From contig NZ_CP011853.1 in the NCBI RefSeq assembly GCF_001305675.1, positions 2,294,001-2,358,000 on the forward strand: a stretch of 64,000 nt of DNA, in the 5' to 3' direction. Made by a program: the position numbers and the translations under genes. Shown piece after piece: positions 50,270 through 59,453 of this stretch (the stretch's first letter is position 1; every line of letters starts with the position of its first letter). The DNA is from Gordonia phthalatica (lineage in GTDB: Bacteria > Actinomycetota > Actinomycetes > Mycobacteriales > Mycobacteriaceae). The notes beneath the pieces are model-generated. The model did not search any database. It had not been told where the DNA came from and worked only from the letters and a program-made list of their open reading frames with translations.

Positions 50270-53200
50270 ATGAGTACTTCACGAAGTGACACCGCGCGAA
50301 GGTATTCGCTCGTTGCCATGGTCGCCGGTCTGGTCGCGATCCTCGCGGCGATCGCGACCCCGTTTCTGCCGGTCACCGCACACGACGCGTCGATTGACTG
50401 GCCTAACGGCCAGCAACTTTCGGCCGACAACGCCTCGGTGGTCGCACCGCTGACGGCGCAGACCGCGCGGTCGCTGAACATCACCGTCGGCTGCACCGTC
50501 CTCCGGGACGCGGTGTCGCGTGACGGCGACTCCGTGATCGTGGCCACCGCACCGTCATCCGCTCCCCGTGAGATCCGCAACACAGCGATGTCGGTGACCG
50601 CCGGCGCCTACGGCGTCCGCGTGATGTCGGCGAACAGGGTCCTCGCGGCAGCAGATGCCGCGACCCTGCAGAAGTGCTCGGACCTGAAGATCTGGGCCGA
50701 CGAGTCGGCGTTGGGCGCCCAGTTCGTCGGCGCCGGTCCGCCGGCGCGCGGCGACCCGCTCGACCGCCCGACCGTCGCCGGCGTGTTCACCAGCCTCACC
50801 GCAGATCAGGTCCGCGCCGCCGGCGCCGCCCTGTCGGTCCACGTCGGCATCGACAACGCGTTCGACGTCACCCGCACGTGGCTGAAGACCACCGTCATCG
50901 TGATCGGCGTGCTGGCCGCACTCATCGCCCTGATCGCCCTGGCCAAGCTCGACTCCGTCGCCCGCCTCCGCGGCGCGATCGGCGGACGGCGGGCACTGCT
51001 CCGGCTGGCCGCACCGAGCATCACCGACCTGACGGTGACCGCCGCACTGGTGATCTGGCACTTCCTCGGTGCAGGCACATCCGAGGACGGCTACATCCAG
51101 GTGATGGGCCGGAACGCCGCCGACTCCGGTCTGCTCTCGAACTACTACCGCTTCTTCGGCATCCCCGAGGCTCCGTTCGACTGGTACTACTCGTTCCTCT
51201 CGCACTGGTCGTCGATCAGCACGGCGGGCATCTGGATGCGTCTGCCCGGGCTGATCGCGGGCCTGCTGTCGTGGTTCATTCTCAGCCGCGTGATCCTGCC
51301 CCGTCTGGGCACCGCGGTCCGCACCTCGCGGTGGGCCGTGTTCAGCGGCGCCGCCGTCTTCGTCGTCTTCTGGATGGCGTTCTGCAGCGGACTGCGCGCC
51401 GAGCCGATCATCGTCCTCGGCAGCCTCGCCACGTGGTGGTTCGTCGAGTCCGCGATCGCCACCCGACGACTGCTGCCCGCGGCGCTCGCCACGTTCGCCG
51501 CGCTCCTGACCTTCGCCGCCGGACCGCAGGGCGTGGTCGCGATCGCCGTCCTCATCGTCGGCTCCCGTCCGATGCTGCGGATCGTGCGCTCCCTGCGCCG
51601 CGAGTACGGTCTGCTCCCCTTGTTCGCGTCCCTGGCCTCGGCCGCCTCGCTGATCGTCTTCCTGGTGTTCCGCACGCAGACCATCGCGAACATCGTTCAG
51701 GCCGTCCAGGTCCGGTACGCGGTAGGACCGACGCTGTCCTGGTACCAGGAGCTGATGCGGTACTACTTCCTGACCGTCGGCACCCCGGACGCCGCGCTCG
51801 CCAAGCGCGTTCCGATGCTGCTGCTGATCGTCGCGCTGGGTGCCACCATCGCGATCATGCTGCGTCGCAAGCGTCTCGCCGGATTCGCGCGCGGCCCCGT
51901 GTGGAGACTGATCGGCACCGTGCTGCTGACGATCGGTCTGCTCTCCTTCGTCCCCACCAAGTGGACGCTGCAGTTCGGTGTCTTCGCGGGTGTGGCGGCG
52001 GCGTTGGTGGCCGTGTCGACCGCGGCCCTCATCGCCGTGGCGGGCACGTCGGCGCGGGCGCTCTGGGCGTACCTGACGGTTCTGCTCGGTGCGTGCGCCG
52101 TCGCCGCCGCAGGCAACAACGCCTGGGGTTGGGCCTACGACTACGGCATCCCGTGGTTCGACAAGGCTCCCATCCTCGCCGGCCAGCCGCTGTCGACGCT
52201 GTTCCTGGTGCTCACCGGCGCGTCGTTCCTGGTGCTGGTGTGGGTGTGTGTCCGGCCCTCGAATCGCCCGGTGACCCCCGAGACCGCGAAGCGCCGTCGA
52301 CTCCTCGCCGGTGTGCCGGTGCTGTTCATCGCCGCCGTCCTGGTGCTCGCCGAGTTCGCGATGTTCGGGCGGGCCGCCCTCGACCGCTCCGACACCTACA
52401 CGACCTTCAGCGCCAACATGCGCGCCCTCACCGGCGACGCCTGTGGAATGGCCGATCGCGTGCTGGTGGAAGAGAACCCGAACGAGGGCATGCTGGTGCC
52501 CGTCGACGGCGCGAACCCCTCGAAGACCCTGCGCGGTGAGTCGACCGGATTCACCCCGGACGGCGTCGGCTTCGATCTGACGCCCGAACCGGTCCGCATG
52601 GGGGCCGGAACCATCGACGTGTCGAGCCCCGGCCATTCGACGAGTGCGAAGGGCGCGACCCCGGGCACGGTCGGCGGCATCGGTCCGCGCACCGTCAACG
52701 GCTCTCGCGCGGCACTGCCCTTCGGCCTGGATCCGGCCACGACCCCCGTCCTCGGCAGCTTCGGCTTCGACAACGGCACCGCGAAACTGACTTCGGGCTG
52801 GTACCAGCTCCCGAAGCGGGACGCGTCCCCGCTGATCGTGCTGTCGGCCGCCGGTTCCATCTTCTCGATCACCCCCGACGGCGCCCCGATCGGCGGCCGC
52901 GATCTGAAGATCGAGTTCGGCACTCGCACCGGCGGCGAGTTCACCCCCGTCGGCGCACCGTTCATTCCGATCGACGCCGGCCCCGACCACGCCAACCGTC
53001 CGTGGCGAAACCTGCGGATCCCCATGGACGCCGTTCCGGCGAAGGCCACAGCCCTGCGGATCGTGGCCGTGGACTCGAACCTCAACCCCGACGAGTGGCT
53101 TGCGGTGACCCCGCCGCGCGCTCCGCACCTGAGGACGCTGCAGGCCGTCGTCGGCAGCGACGATCCGGTCCTGCTCGACCTGTCGGTCGGCAGCCAGTTC

Positions 53201-53527
53201 CCGTGCCAGTCTCCGATCACCGCGCGCAACGGCGTGTTCACCGTGCCGCACTGGCGGATCACCCCCGACCGCGCGGCGACGTTCACCAAGTCGAAGACCT
53301 GGCAGCGGGCCGGTGCGGGCGGCATCCTCTCCGTCTCGGACTCGTTGACGCAGTCGTCGACGGTCGCGACCTACCTGGAGAACGACTGGTATCGCGACTG
53401 GGGCAATCTGATCAAGCTGACGCCGCTGGTGCCCGACGCCCCCGTCGCACACCTGACCACGACCACGTCACGACAGGTCGGCTGGAGCAGCTCCAGCACC
53501 ATCGTGACCGGAGGATCCGATGACTGA
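50270..53527 (+). CDS. Arabinosyltransferase (Emb family), first copy
   Basis: 1085 residues. An N-terminal helix (YSLVAMVAGLVAILAAIAT) precedes an arabinogalactan-binding domain, then about 13 membrane helices of the GT-C fold and a C-terminal carbohydrate-binding domain from about residue 720. The catalytic loop is GTSEDGYIQVMGRN with Glu-Asp in place of the usual Asp-Asp, followed by NYYRFFGIPEAPFDWYYS. Emb enzymes add arabinofuranose from decaprenyl-phosphoryl-arabinose to arabinogalactan or lipoarabinomannan and are targets of ethambutol. The stop overlaps the second emb start by 8 bp. Which of EmbA/B/C it matches needs a tree. Confidence 0.92.
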   Translation: MSTSRSDTARRYSLVAMVAGLVAILAAIATPFLPVTAHDASIDWPNGQQLSADNASVVAPLTAQTARSLNITVGCTVLRDAVSRDGDSVIVATAPSSAPREIRNTAMSVTAGAYGVRVMSANRVLAAADAATLQKCSDLKIWADESALGAQFVGAGPPARGDPLDRPTVAGVFTSLTADQVRAAGAALSVHVGIDNAFDVTRTWLKTTVIVIGVLAALIALIALAKLDSVARLRGAIGGRRALLRLAAPSITDLTVTAALVIWHFLGAGTSEDGYIQVMGRNAADSGLLSNYYRFFGIPEAPFDWYYSFLSHWSSISTAGIWMRLPGLIAGLLSWFILSRVILPRLGTAVRTSRWAVFSGAAVFVVFWMAFCSGLRAEPIIVLGSLATWWFVESAIATRRLLPAALATFAALLTFAAGPQGVVAIAVLIVGSRPMLRIVRSLRREYGLLPLFASLASAASLIVFLVFRTQTIANIVQAVQVRYAVGPTLSWYQELMRYYFLTVGTPDAALAKRVPMLLLIVALGATIAIMLRRKRLAGFARGPVWRLIGTVLLTIGLLSFVPTKWTLQFGVFAGVAAALVAVSTAALIAVAGTSARALWAYLTVLLGACAVAAAGNNAWGWAYDYGIPWFDKAPILAGQPLSTLFLVLTGASFLVLVWVCVRPSNRPVTPETAKRRRLLAGVPVLFIAAVLVLAEFAMFGRAALDRSDTYTTFSANMRALTGDACGMADRVLVEENPNEGMLVPVDGANPSKTLRGESTGFTPDGVGFDLTPEPVRMGAGTIDVSSPGHSTSAKGATPGTVGGIGPRTVNGSRAALPFGLDPATTPVLGSFGFDNGTAKLTSGWYQLPKRDASPLIVLSAAGSIFSITPDGAPIGGRDLKIEFGTRTGGEFTPVGAPFIPIDAGPDHANRPWRNLRIPMDAVPAKATALRIVAVDSNLNPDEWLAVTPPRAPHLRTLQAVVGSDDPVLLDLSVGSQFPCQSPITARNGVFTVPHWRITPDRAATFTKSKTWQRAGAGGILSVSDSLTQSSTVATYLENDWYRDWGNLIKLTPLVPDAPVAHLTTTTSRQVGWSSSSTIVTGGSDD

Positions 53528-56500
53528 CCCGACCCCGAACACCACCGAGCGTTCGGCGCGCACCGTCGTCATCGCGAAGACCGTGGCCGTCGTGACGGGC
53601 CTCCTCGGCATCCTGCTGGCTCTGGCCGCACCGTTGCTTCCCGTCACGTACACCAACGCGGAGATCGTCTGGCCGCAGGCCGCGTCGGTCGACGCGGCCC
53701 CGACCGTCGAGAACGTGGTGGCTCCCAACGTCTCCTACAACCCGACGTCGATGGACGTGTCGGTGCCGTGTTCGCTGGCATCGCTGCTCCCAGAGAACGG
53801 CGGCGTCCTGCTCTCGACGGTCCCGAAGAACGGCTTGAACGCCCGACAGGTGGGGCTGTTCATCACAGCCACGCACGACAACATTCTGGTCACCCAGCGC
53901 AACGCCGTCCTGCTGGCGATGCCGAGGGCGGCCGCGCAGTCGTCGCCCGACTGCCGGATCGTCGTGCACGCGGACACCACCGGGACACGCGGTTCCGTGG
54001 AGGGCATCCCGCTCGACAACGCCACGTTCGACCTCCCCGACTCGAACGCCCGACCGCAGATCATCGGCGTCTACACCGATCTTCCGAAGACCGCGCCGAT
54101 CGAGGGGCTGAGCTTCCGGTCCACCATCGACACCCGGTTCAGCACCAGCCCGACCGCGTTGAAGCGGACCCTGCTGATCCTCGGCGTCCTGTCGACGATC
54201 GCGTCGATCATCGCTCTGGCCGTGCTCGATGCCCGTGACGGTCGCAAGATCCGCCGTCTGCTGCCCCGCGGCTGGTGGCGGCCGACGATCGTCGACGGCT
54301 TCATCACCGTGGTCCTGGCGGCGTGGGCGATGATCGGCGGCAACACCGCCGACGACGGCTACCAGGTGACCGTCGGTCGCGTGGCGCCCGGTGCCGGATA
54401 TCTGGACAACTACTACCGCTACTTCGGCGTCCCGCAGGATCCGTTCGGCTGGCACTACCAGTATCTGGCGAAGTGGATGGAGATCAGCACCGCCATCCCG
54501 TGGCTGCGGCTGCTCCCCTTCCTGTTCGCCTGCGTGGCCTGGTTCCTGATCAGCCGCATCGCGATCCCCCGCCTCGGCCGGACGGTCAATGCGTCGACCG
54601 TCGCCCGCTGGGCCGCAGCACTGGCCTTCCTCGCCGTGTGGCTGCCGTTCAACAACGGTCTCCGCGTGGAGCCCGCCATCACCGTCGGCATCCTGCTGAC
54701 CTGGGTTCTGGTGGAACGCGCGATCGCGACAGGTCGGTTCATGCCGTTCGCTCTGGCGATCGTGTCCGCGGCGTTCACGTTGACGATCCACCCGGTCGGT
54801 GCGATCGCCGCCGTGGCCCTGCTGGCCGCCCTGCGCCCCATGCTGCGTCGCCTCCAGTACCGCCGTCGGCGCGACGGCCTGCTGCCGATCCTGATCCCGC
54901 TGTTGGCATCCGGGCTGCTGGTCCTCTACGAGATCTTCGCCGACCAACCGCTCGCGACGATCATCGAGGGTGTCAAGGCGCAAGGCGTCGTCGGCCCCAC
55001 CAACAAATGGTGGACCGAGGCGATGCGCTGGTACATCCTGCTCAATCCGACACCGGACGGCTCCATCGCCCGCCGCGTCGGGATCTTTGTGACCATCCTC
55101 TCGGCCCTGCTGGTGGTCCTCGTCCTGGTCCGCAAGCACAACGTTCCGGGTGTCGCGACGGCAGCCCTGTGGCGGCTGGTCGGCGTGACCGGCGGCGCGG
55201 TGGCCGTCCTGGCCTTCGTCCCGACCAAGGCGACCCACCAGATGGGCGTCTTCGCCTCGCTGGCCGGTCCATTGGCGGCTGCGGCGACCGCCTTCGTCCA
55301 GCCGAGCATTCTGCGGCGCCGCTGCAACCGGACGTTCTTCGCCGCGGCGAGCGCATACGCCCTCGCCGTCGCGTTCGCGGGCCGCAACCAGTGGTGGTAT
55401 GTCGGCAGCTACGGCATCCCGTGGGCCGACGACACCCCGCACATCGCCGGCATCGGCCTGTTCTGGCCGATCTTCGCCGTCGCGGTCGCTCTCACCGCTC
55501 TCGGCCTGTGGCAGTACTACCGCGACGACGCGAGCGAGCAGGCCGACGAGACCGGCGACACCCCCGTGCCGTTCCAGCGCGGTCCCGCCCGAGCGCTGGA
55601 AAAGCTGCCGATGTACTCGCTGGTGATCGTGTCGGCGGTGATGCTCGCGTTCAACTTCATGTCGTTCGCCAAGGCCGCACGTGCACAAGCTGACTCGTGG
55701 TCGTGGGCCAGCAGCAACATCGACACCTTCCGCGGCAAGCCGTGTGCGCTCGCCGAAGCCGTGCTGGTGGAGCCGAATCCGAACGACGGCCTGCTCGCCC
55801 CGGCGAACCTGCCCGGCAAGCCGACGCCCGGCGTCGGCCAGGCACTGGCAGGCAGCCAGACCGCCCCCGCGGGCTTCAGTCCCGACGGTGTCGCCACCCA
55901 CCTGGTGAGCGACGAGGACAAGAGTTCAGATGGCTCGGACAGCAGTTCGCAGTCGGCTCAGGCCGTCGGCGACGCCCAGCGCGAGGCACCGACGACCACC
56001 GACGGGACGGATTCGTCGGCCACATCGGACACCTCCGGTGGCACCACCTCCAGTCGCGGTGTCAACGGCTCGTCGGTGAAACTGCCCTTCGGGCTGGATC
56101 AGCGCAAGGTCCCGGTCCTGGGCACATACGGAGACAAGAACGGCACCGGACAGCTGACCTCCAGCTGGTATCAGCTGCCGAAACGCTCCCCCGACCGCCC
56201 GCTGGTGACGATGTCGGTGGCCGGACAGGTGGAGAGCATCGACGAGGTCGCTCAACTCCGCAAGGGACAGAGCGTCCGCCTGGAGGCTGGTCGAGTGATG
56301 CCCGACGGCACCGTCAAGACCGTGGCGTCGTTGACGCCGTTCGACTCGGGCGGCGCACCCGAGTGGCGGAATCTCCGCTTCCCGATGAGTCAGATCCCGG
56401 GCGGTGCCACCGTGGTCCGGGTGATCGTCACCGACACCTCGCCGAGCACAGACTCATGGGTGGCCGTGACGCCGCCGCGGGCCTCGACGATGGTGACGCT

Positions 56501-56879
56501 CAACCAACTCGTCGGCGAGGAGGACCCGGTCCTGTTGGACTGGGAGGTCGCGTTCGCGTTCCCCTGCCAGCGTCCCGCAGGCGTGGTCCACGGCGTCCTC
56601 GAAACCCCGAAATGGCGAATCACGCCCGACGCCGAGGGCGAGCGGGTGAACTCGGCACGCTGGATGGCCGGCGATTACGGTGGGCCGCTCGGCATCACCG
56701 AGAACGAGCTGCGCCCGACGGAGATCCCCGCCTACCTGAAGAACGACTGGGCTCGGGACTGGGGTTCGCTCCAGCAGTACACCCCGCTGCTTCCGCAGCG
56801 CGATGCCGCCCTCACCCTCTCGGACGAGAGCCACACCGGACTGTGGACGCCCGGCCCGATGCGGGTGATCAAGAACTGA
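53520..56879 (+). CDS. Arabinosyltransferase (Emb family), second copy
   Basis: 1119 residues of the same plan as the first copy. The GT-C catalytic loop is the canonical NTADDGYQVTVGRVAPGAGY, followed by YYRYFGVPQDPFGWHYQYL. The C-terminal carbohydrate-binding domain follows a low-complexity Ser/Asp/Thr-rich linker (DKSSDGSDSSSQSAQ). GGAGG lies 5 nt before the ATG, and the gene starts inside the end of the first copy, so translation is coupled. A strong terminator follows. It probably forms a homo- or heterodimer with the first copy in cell-wall arabinan synthesis. Confidence 0.93.
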   Translation: MTDPTPNTTERSARTVVIAKTVAVVTGLLGILLALAAPLLPVTYTNAEIVWPQAASVDAAPTVENVVAPNVSYNPTSMDVSVPCSLASLLPENGGVLLSTVPKNGLNARQVGLFITATHDNILVTQRNAVLLAMPRAAAQSSPDCRIVVHADTTGTRGSVEGIPLDNATFDLPDSNARPQIIGVYTDLPKTAPIEGLSFRSTIDTRFSTSPTALKRTLLILGVLSTIASIIALAVLDARDGRKIRRLLPRGWWRPTIVDGFITVVLAAWAMIGGNTADDGYQVTVGRVAPGAGYLDNYYRYFGVPQDPFGWHYQYLAKWMEISTAIPWLRLLPFLFACVAWFLISRIAIPRLGRTVNASTVARWAAALAFLAVWLPFNNGLRVEPAITVGILLTWVLVERAIATGRFMPFALAIVSAAFTLTIHPVGAIAAVALLAALRPMLRRLQYRRRRDGLLPILIPLLASGLLVLYEIFADQPLATIIEGVKAQGVVGPTNKWWTEAMRWYILLNPTPDGSIARRVGIFVTILSALLVVLVLVRKHNVPGVATAALWRLVGVTGGAVAVLAFVPTKATHQMGVFASLAGPLAAAATAFVQPSILRRRCNRTFFAAASAYALAVAFAGRNQWWYVGSYGIPWADDTPHIAGIGLFWPIFAVAVALTALGLWQYYRDDASEQADETGDTPVPFQRGPARALEKLPMYSLVIVSAVMLAFNFMSFAKAARAQADSWSWASSNIDTFRGKPCALAEAVLVEPNPNDGLLAPANLPGKPTPGVGQALAGSQTAPAGFSPDGVATHLVSDEDKSSDGSDSSSQSAQAVGDAQREAPTTTDGTDSSATSDTSGGTTSSRGVNGSSVKLPFGLDQRKVPVLGTYGDKNGTGQLTSSWYQLPKRSPDRPLVTMSVAGQVESIDEVAQLRKGQSVRLEAGRVMPDGTVKTVASLTPFDSGGAPEWRNLRFPMSQIPGGATVVRVIVTDTSPSTDSWVAVTPPRASTMVTLNQLVGEEDPVLLDWEVAFAFPCQRPAGVVHGVLETPKWRITPDAEGERVNSARWMAGDYGGPLGITENELRPTEIPAYLKNDWARDWGSLQQYTPLLPQRDAALTLSDESHTGLWTPGPMRVIKN

Positions 56880-56913
56880 TCTCCGTCCGGCATCCGGAAG
56901 CCTGATCCGCCGA

Positions 56914-56947
56914 GGCGGGATCGACGTCGCCCGTCGATCCCGCCTTT
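56914..56947 (+). terminator. Rho-independent terminator after the emb genes
   Basis: A perfect 13-bp stem (GGCGGGATCGACG at 56914-56926 and CGTCGATCCCGCC at 56932-56944) with a 5-nt loop, followed by TTT. It ends the emb transcript. Confidence 0.88.
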
Positions 56948-57011
56948 GTCGATCTTGCGAGTGTCATTCGTTCGATCGACATGTCTCGGTTCCTTGACGA
57001 AGGCCGAGCAT

Positions 57012-57034
57012 CTCTATTTTTCCATTGAATAGAT
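57012..57034. promoter_or_regulatory. Near-copy of the recombinase-upstream dyad
   Basis: CTCTATT at the left and TGAATAGA at the right, around TTTCCAT. It matches 19 of 23 positions of the site at 32990-33012. It lies 60 bp upstream of the YdcF-like gene start, in an AT-rich patch. It could be a regulator site common to both genes. Confidence 0.45.
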
Positions 57035-57093
57035 GGCAGTTCCGTGCGAGGGTTACTCGCGGGTCGGGTTTTCGACGACAGGGGAGAATTTCA

Positions 57094-57784
57094 TTGAGCA
57101 CAGTGCCGAGAACATCCGCGCAGGGTCGAGTCGTCGCTGGTAGGAGGGGAATCATCGTCGCGCTCGTCGCGGCGTCGGCCCTCGCGCTGACGTCGCTGGC
57201 CGCGCCGATCGCATCCGCGGAACCCGCTGAACCCGCTGCGCCCTCGACCGCGCAGCCGGAACCCGCGCCACCGAACGACTCGACGCCGCCGGCCGAGCCG
57301 ACGGAACCCGAGAAGCCGACAGTGCCCGAGAAGCCTGCGCCGAAGCCGCCCGAGCCCAACCGGTATCTCGCCGCCAATCCGCTCGGCCGCTACATCGTCG
57401 TTCTGGGTGCACGGATGGAGAAGTCCGGCCGCCCGCCATCCTCTCGCAGCGACTCGACAGAACCGCGGCGCTGGCACGCACCCATCCGTCAACCGGGTCA
57501 TCGTGACCGGCGGCAACAGCTGGTGGCTCCCGATCCCCGAGTCCGCGTTCATGCATCTGCAACTCGCCAACCGGGGCGTCACCCCCTTCAAGGTGATCGA
57601 GGAGCCCACTGCGATGTCGACGGTCCAGAACGCCCAGCGCACCGTCGCGATGCTCAAGGGACTCGGAGCATCCGGCGCGGTGATCGTGACCAACGGCTTC
57701 CACATGAAGCAGGCCCTGACGGACTTCCGCAAGGAGGCGCAACGACAGGGAACGCGCCTCGACTTCGTGCCCGGCTACGCGTGA
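57094..57784 (+). pseudogene. Secreted YdcF/DUF218-like protein, two frameshifts
   Basis: From TTG 57094 (GGGGAG 7 nt upstream) the frame gives a signal peptide (VALVAASALALTSLAAP, ASA), a Pro/Glu-rich linker, and the DUF218 start RYIVVLGARMEKSG. The next block PAILSQRLDRTAALARTHPS is in a second frame, and VNRVIVTGGNSWWLPIPESA to ASGAVIVTNGFHMKQALTDF is in a third, ending FVPGYA at 57784. Two single-base lesions near 57432 and 57490 would restore about 230 residues. Homologues process cell-wall or lipid-linked sugar units; this copy is broken unless the lesions are sequencing errors. Confidence 0.78.
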
Positions 57785-57797
57785 CCGCTGCGAACCG

Positions 57798-58313
57798 TCA
57801 TTCGCTGAACATCTGCCAGCAGATCGAGTTCCGCGCCCGCTGATCATCCAGCACCAGGGCACGGATCGACTCGGGGAGCCGGTCGCGCTGCCAAGCGCAC
57901 TCCCGGGATCGCGCGTCCTCGGCGTCGACCGCGGGCACCGACGCGACGACGGCCTTGATCGCATACGCCGCGGCACCCAGGTCGTGGGCGGCGACGTGGG
58001 CGACGGCACCCGCCTGACCTGCTGCGTACGCGGCGAATCTCGGCGCGCCCGACAGATCGCGGGCGGCACCCATCGCATGACCGCCCGCGGCGCGCGACGC
58101 CATCATCCCGAGGTCACCGCGCGTCCAGCGACGGATCGCCTCAATCGCCTCGCGCGGCCGCTGGTCGTCGGGCCGTTCGGCCTCGAACAGCGGCAGGACG
58201 TGCTCGGCGCACGTCGCGGACCACAGCGCCAGCAGGCGATGGTCGTCGTCGGTGAGCGTTCCACCGCGCCGGACGGTGACGAGGCGCAGGTCGCGGACAG
58301 ACGGGAGGATCAC
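57798..58313 (-). CDS. Imm5-like putative immunity protein
   Basis: 171 residues, Ala-rich and helical. DLRLVTVRRGGTLTDDDHRL and LLALWSATCAEHVLPLFEAE, then RPREAIEAIRRWTRGDLGMM, AHVAAHDLGAAAYAIKAVVA follow the Imm5-type putative immunity pattern. Such proteins neutralise contact-dependent or secreted toxins in some systems, but no toxin gene is adjacent, and many actinobacterial copies are orphan. The function is uncertain. It is divergent from the old yellow enzyme. Confidence 0.7.
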   Translation of the reverse strand: MILPSVRDLRLVTVRRGGTLTDDDHRLLALWSATCAEHVLPLFEAERPDDQRPREAIEAIRRWTRGDLGMMASRAAGGHAMGAARDLSGAPRFAAYAAGQAGAVAHVAAHDLGAAAYAIKAVVASVPAVDAEDARSRECAWQRDRLPESIRALVLDDQRARNSICWQMFSE

Positions 58314-58335
58314 ACCTCGACACTAGACTGGTTCG

Positions 58336-59412
58336 GTGACCTCTCCCGCTTCCCCGCTGCACCTGACACACGGCCCGTCGTGGCCCAACCGGATGGCGCT
58401 GGCGCCGCTGACCAATCTGCAGAGCAACGCCGACGGCACGCTCTCCGACGACGAGTACGCGTGGCTGACCCGGCGCGCACAGGGCGGCTTCGGCATGGTG
58501 ATGACGTGCGCCGCCTGGATCTCGGAGGAGGGGCACACCTTCGACGGGCAGCTCGGTGTCGGCAGCAGTGCCCACCTGGCGGGTCTCGCACGCCTGGCGA
58601 GCGGGCTGCGCGCGACGGGGACGGTGTCGTCGATCCAGCTGCAGCACGGCGGTCGACGCGGAGACGGACACTTCACGCCCCGTCGTGCCGCACCGTGGAC
58701 GGATCCGTCGAAGAACGCGGTCGCGATGACGACGGCGGAGGTCGAGTCCGTGGTGGCGGACTTCGCGGCGGCCGCGGTGCTCGCCGAGTCGGCGGGCTTC
58801 GACGGCGCCGAGATCCACGGTGCGCACGGCTACCTGCTCTGCCAGTTCCTCGACGCCCGCAGCAACGACCGGACCGACAAGTACGGTGGCAGCGCCGACA
58901 ACCGCTTCCGGATCGTCCACGAGGTGGTGGACGCGGTCCGCGCGGCGACGGGCCCGAACTTCCAACTGGGTCTGCGTCTGTCCCCCGAGCGGTACGGCAT
59001 CCCCCTGTCCGACGGCCGCGAGCTCGCCGCCCAGATGCTGGCCTCCGGACGACTCGACTACCTCGACATGTCACTGTGGGACGCGTTCAAGCAGCCCCAC
59101 GAGCCCGAGCATCACGGTCGCCGGATGATCGACCACTTCGTCGATCTGCCGCGCGGTGAGACGCGACTGGGGGTGGCGGGCAAGATCCTGAGCGCCGCCC
59201 AGGTGCACGAGTGCTTGGATTCCGGTGTCGACTTCGTGCTGATCGGGACGGGCGGGATCCTGCACCACGACTTCGCCTCGCGAGTCGTCGCCGATCCTGG
59301 ATTCGCCTCCGTCCCGCAGCCGGTCACCGCCGCACACATGCGGGCGGAATCGATCGGCCCCGCCTTCCTCGAATACCTGTCGACCAACTGGGACGACTTC
59401 GTCCGGGGCTGA
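58336..59412 (+). CDS. NADH:flavin oxidoreductase (old yellow enzyme family)
   Basis: 358 residues. The FMN-binding TIM barrel has WPNRMALAPLTNLQSNADGT near the start, SIQLQHGGRR, DGAEIHGAHGYLLCQFLDAR, SNDRTDKYGGSADNRFRIV and VLIGTGGILHHDFASRV. GAHGYLLxQFLDARSNxRxDxYGGS is the OYE signature. It reduces activated alkenes or other electrophiles with NAD(P)H. GTG 58336 is used, and no better start is upstream. It is convergent with the copper ATPase gene, with a terminator between. Confidence 0.9.
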   Translation: MTSPASPLHLTHGPSWPNRMALAPLTNLQSNADGTLSDDEYAWLTRRAQGGFGMVMTCAAWISEEGHTFDGQLGVGSSAHLAGLARLASGLRATGTVSSIQLQHGGRRGDGHFTPRRAAPWTDPSKNAVAMTTAEVESVVADFAAAAVLAESAGFDGAEIHGAHGYLLCQFLDARSNDRTDKYGGSADNRFRIVHEVVDAVRAATGPNFQLGLRLSPERYGIPLSDGRELAAQMLASGRLDYLDMSLWDAFKQPHEPEHHGRRMIDHFVDLPRGETRLGVAGKILSAAQVHECLDSGVDFVLIGTGGILHHDFASRVVADPGFASVPQPVTAAHMRAESIGPAFLEYLSTNWDDFVRG

Positions 59413-59427
59413 TCGACAGCCCCGGAC
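59401..59427. terminator. Bidirectional terminator between OYE and copper ATPase
   Basis: Perfect 11-bp stem GTCCGGGGCTG (59401-59411) and CAGCCCCGGAC (59417-59427) with a 5-nt loop. The stop codon of the OYE gene lies at the loop edge. There is no U tract, but the position between convergent ends fits. Confidence 0.65.
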
Positions 59428-59453
59428 GAGTGTCGCCGGTCTGGTGCAGGACG

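Noticed and set aside
50555..53452. 965-codon minus-strand frame opposite the first emb gene
   Set aside because: Highly charged Arg/Gly/Asp shadow of a conserved membrane protein gene; similar shadows occur at 53412-55901 and 59071-61158.
57798..58313. Imm5-like protein as part of a toxin-immunity system
   Set aside because: No secreted polymorphic toxin, secretion signal or toxin fragment was found within several kb on either side.
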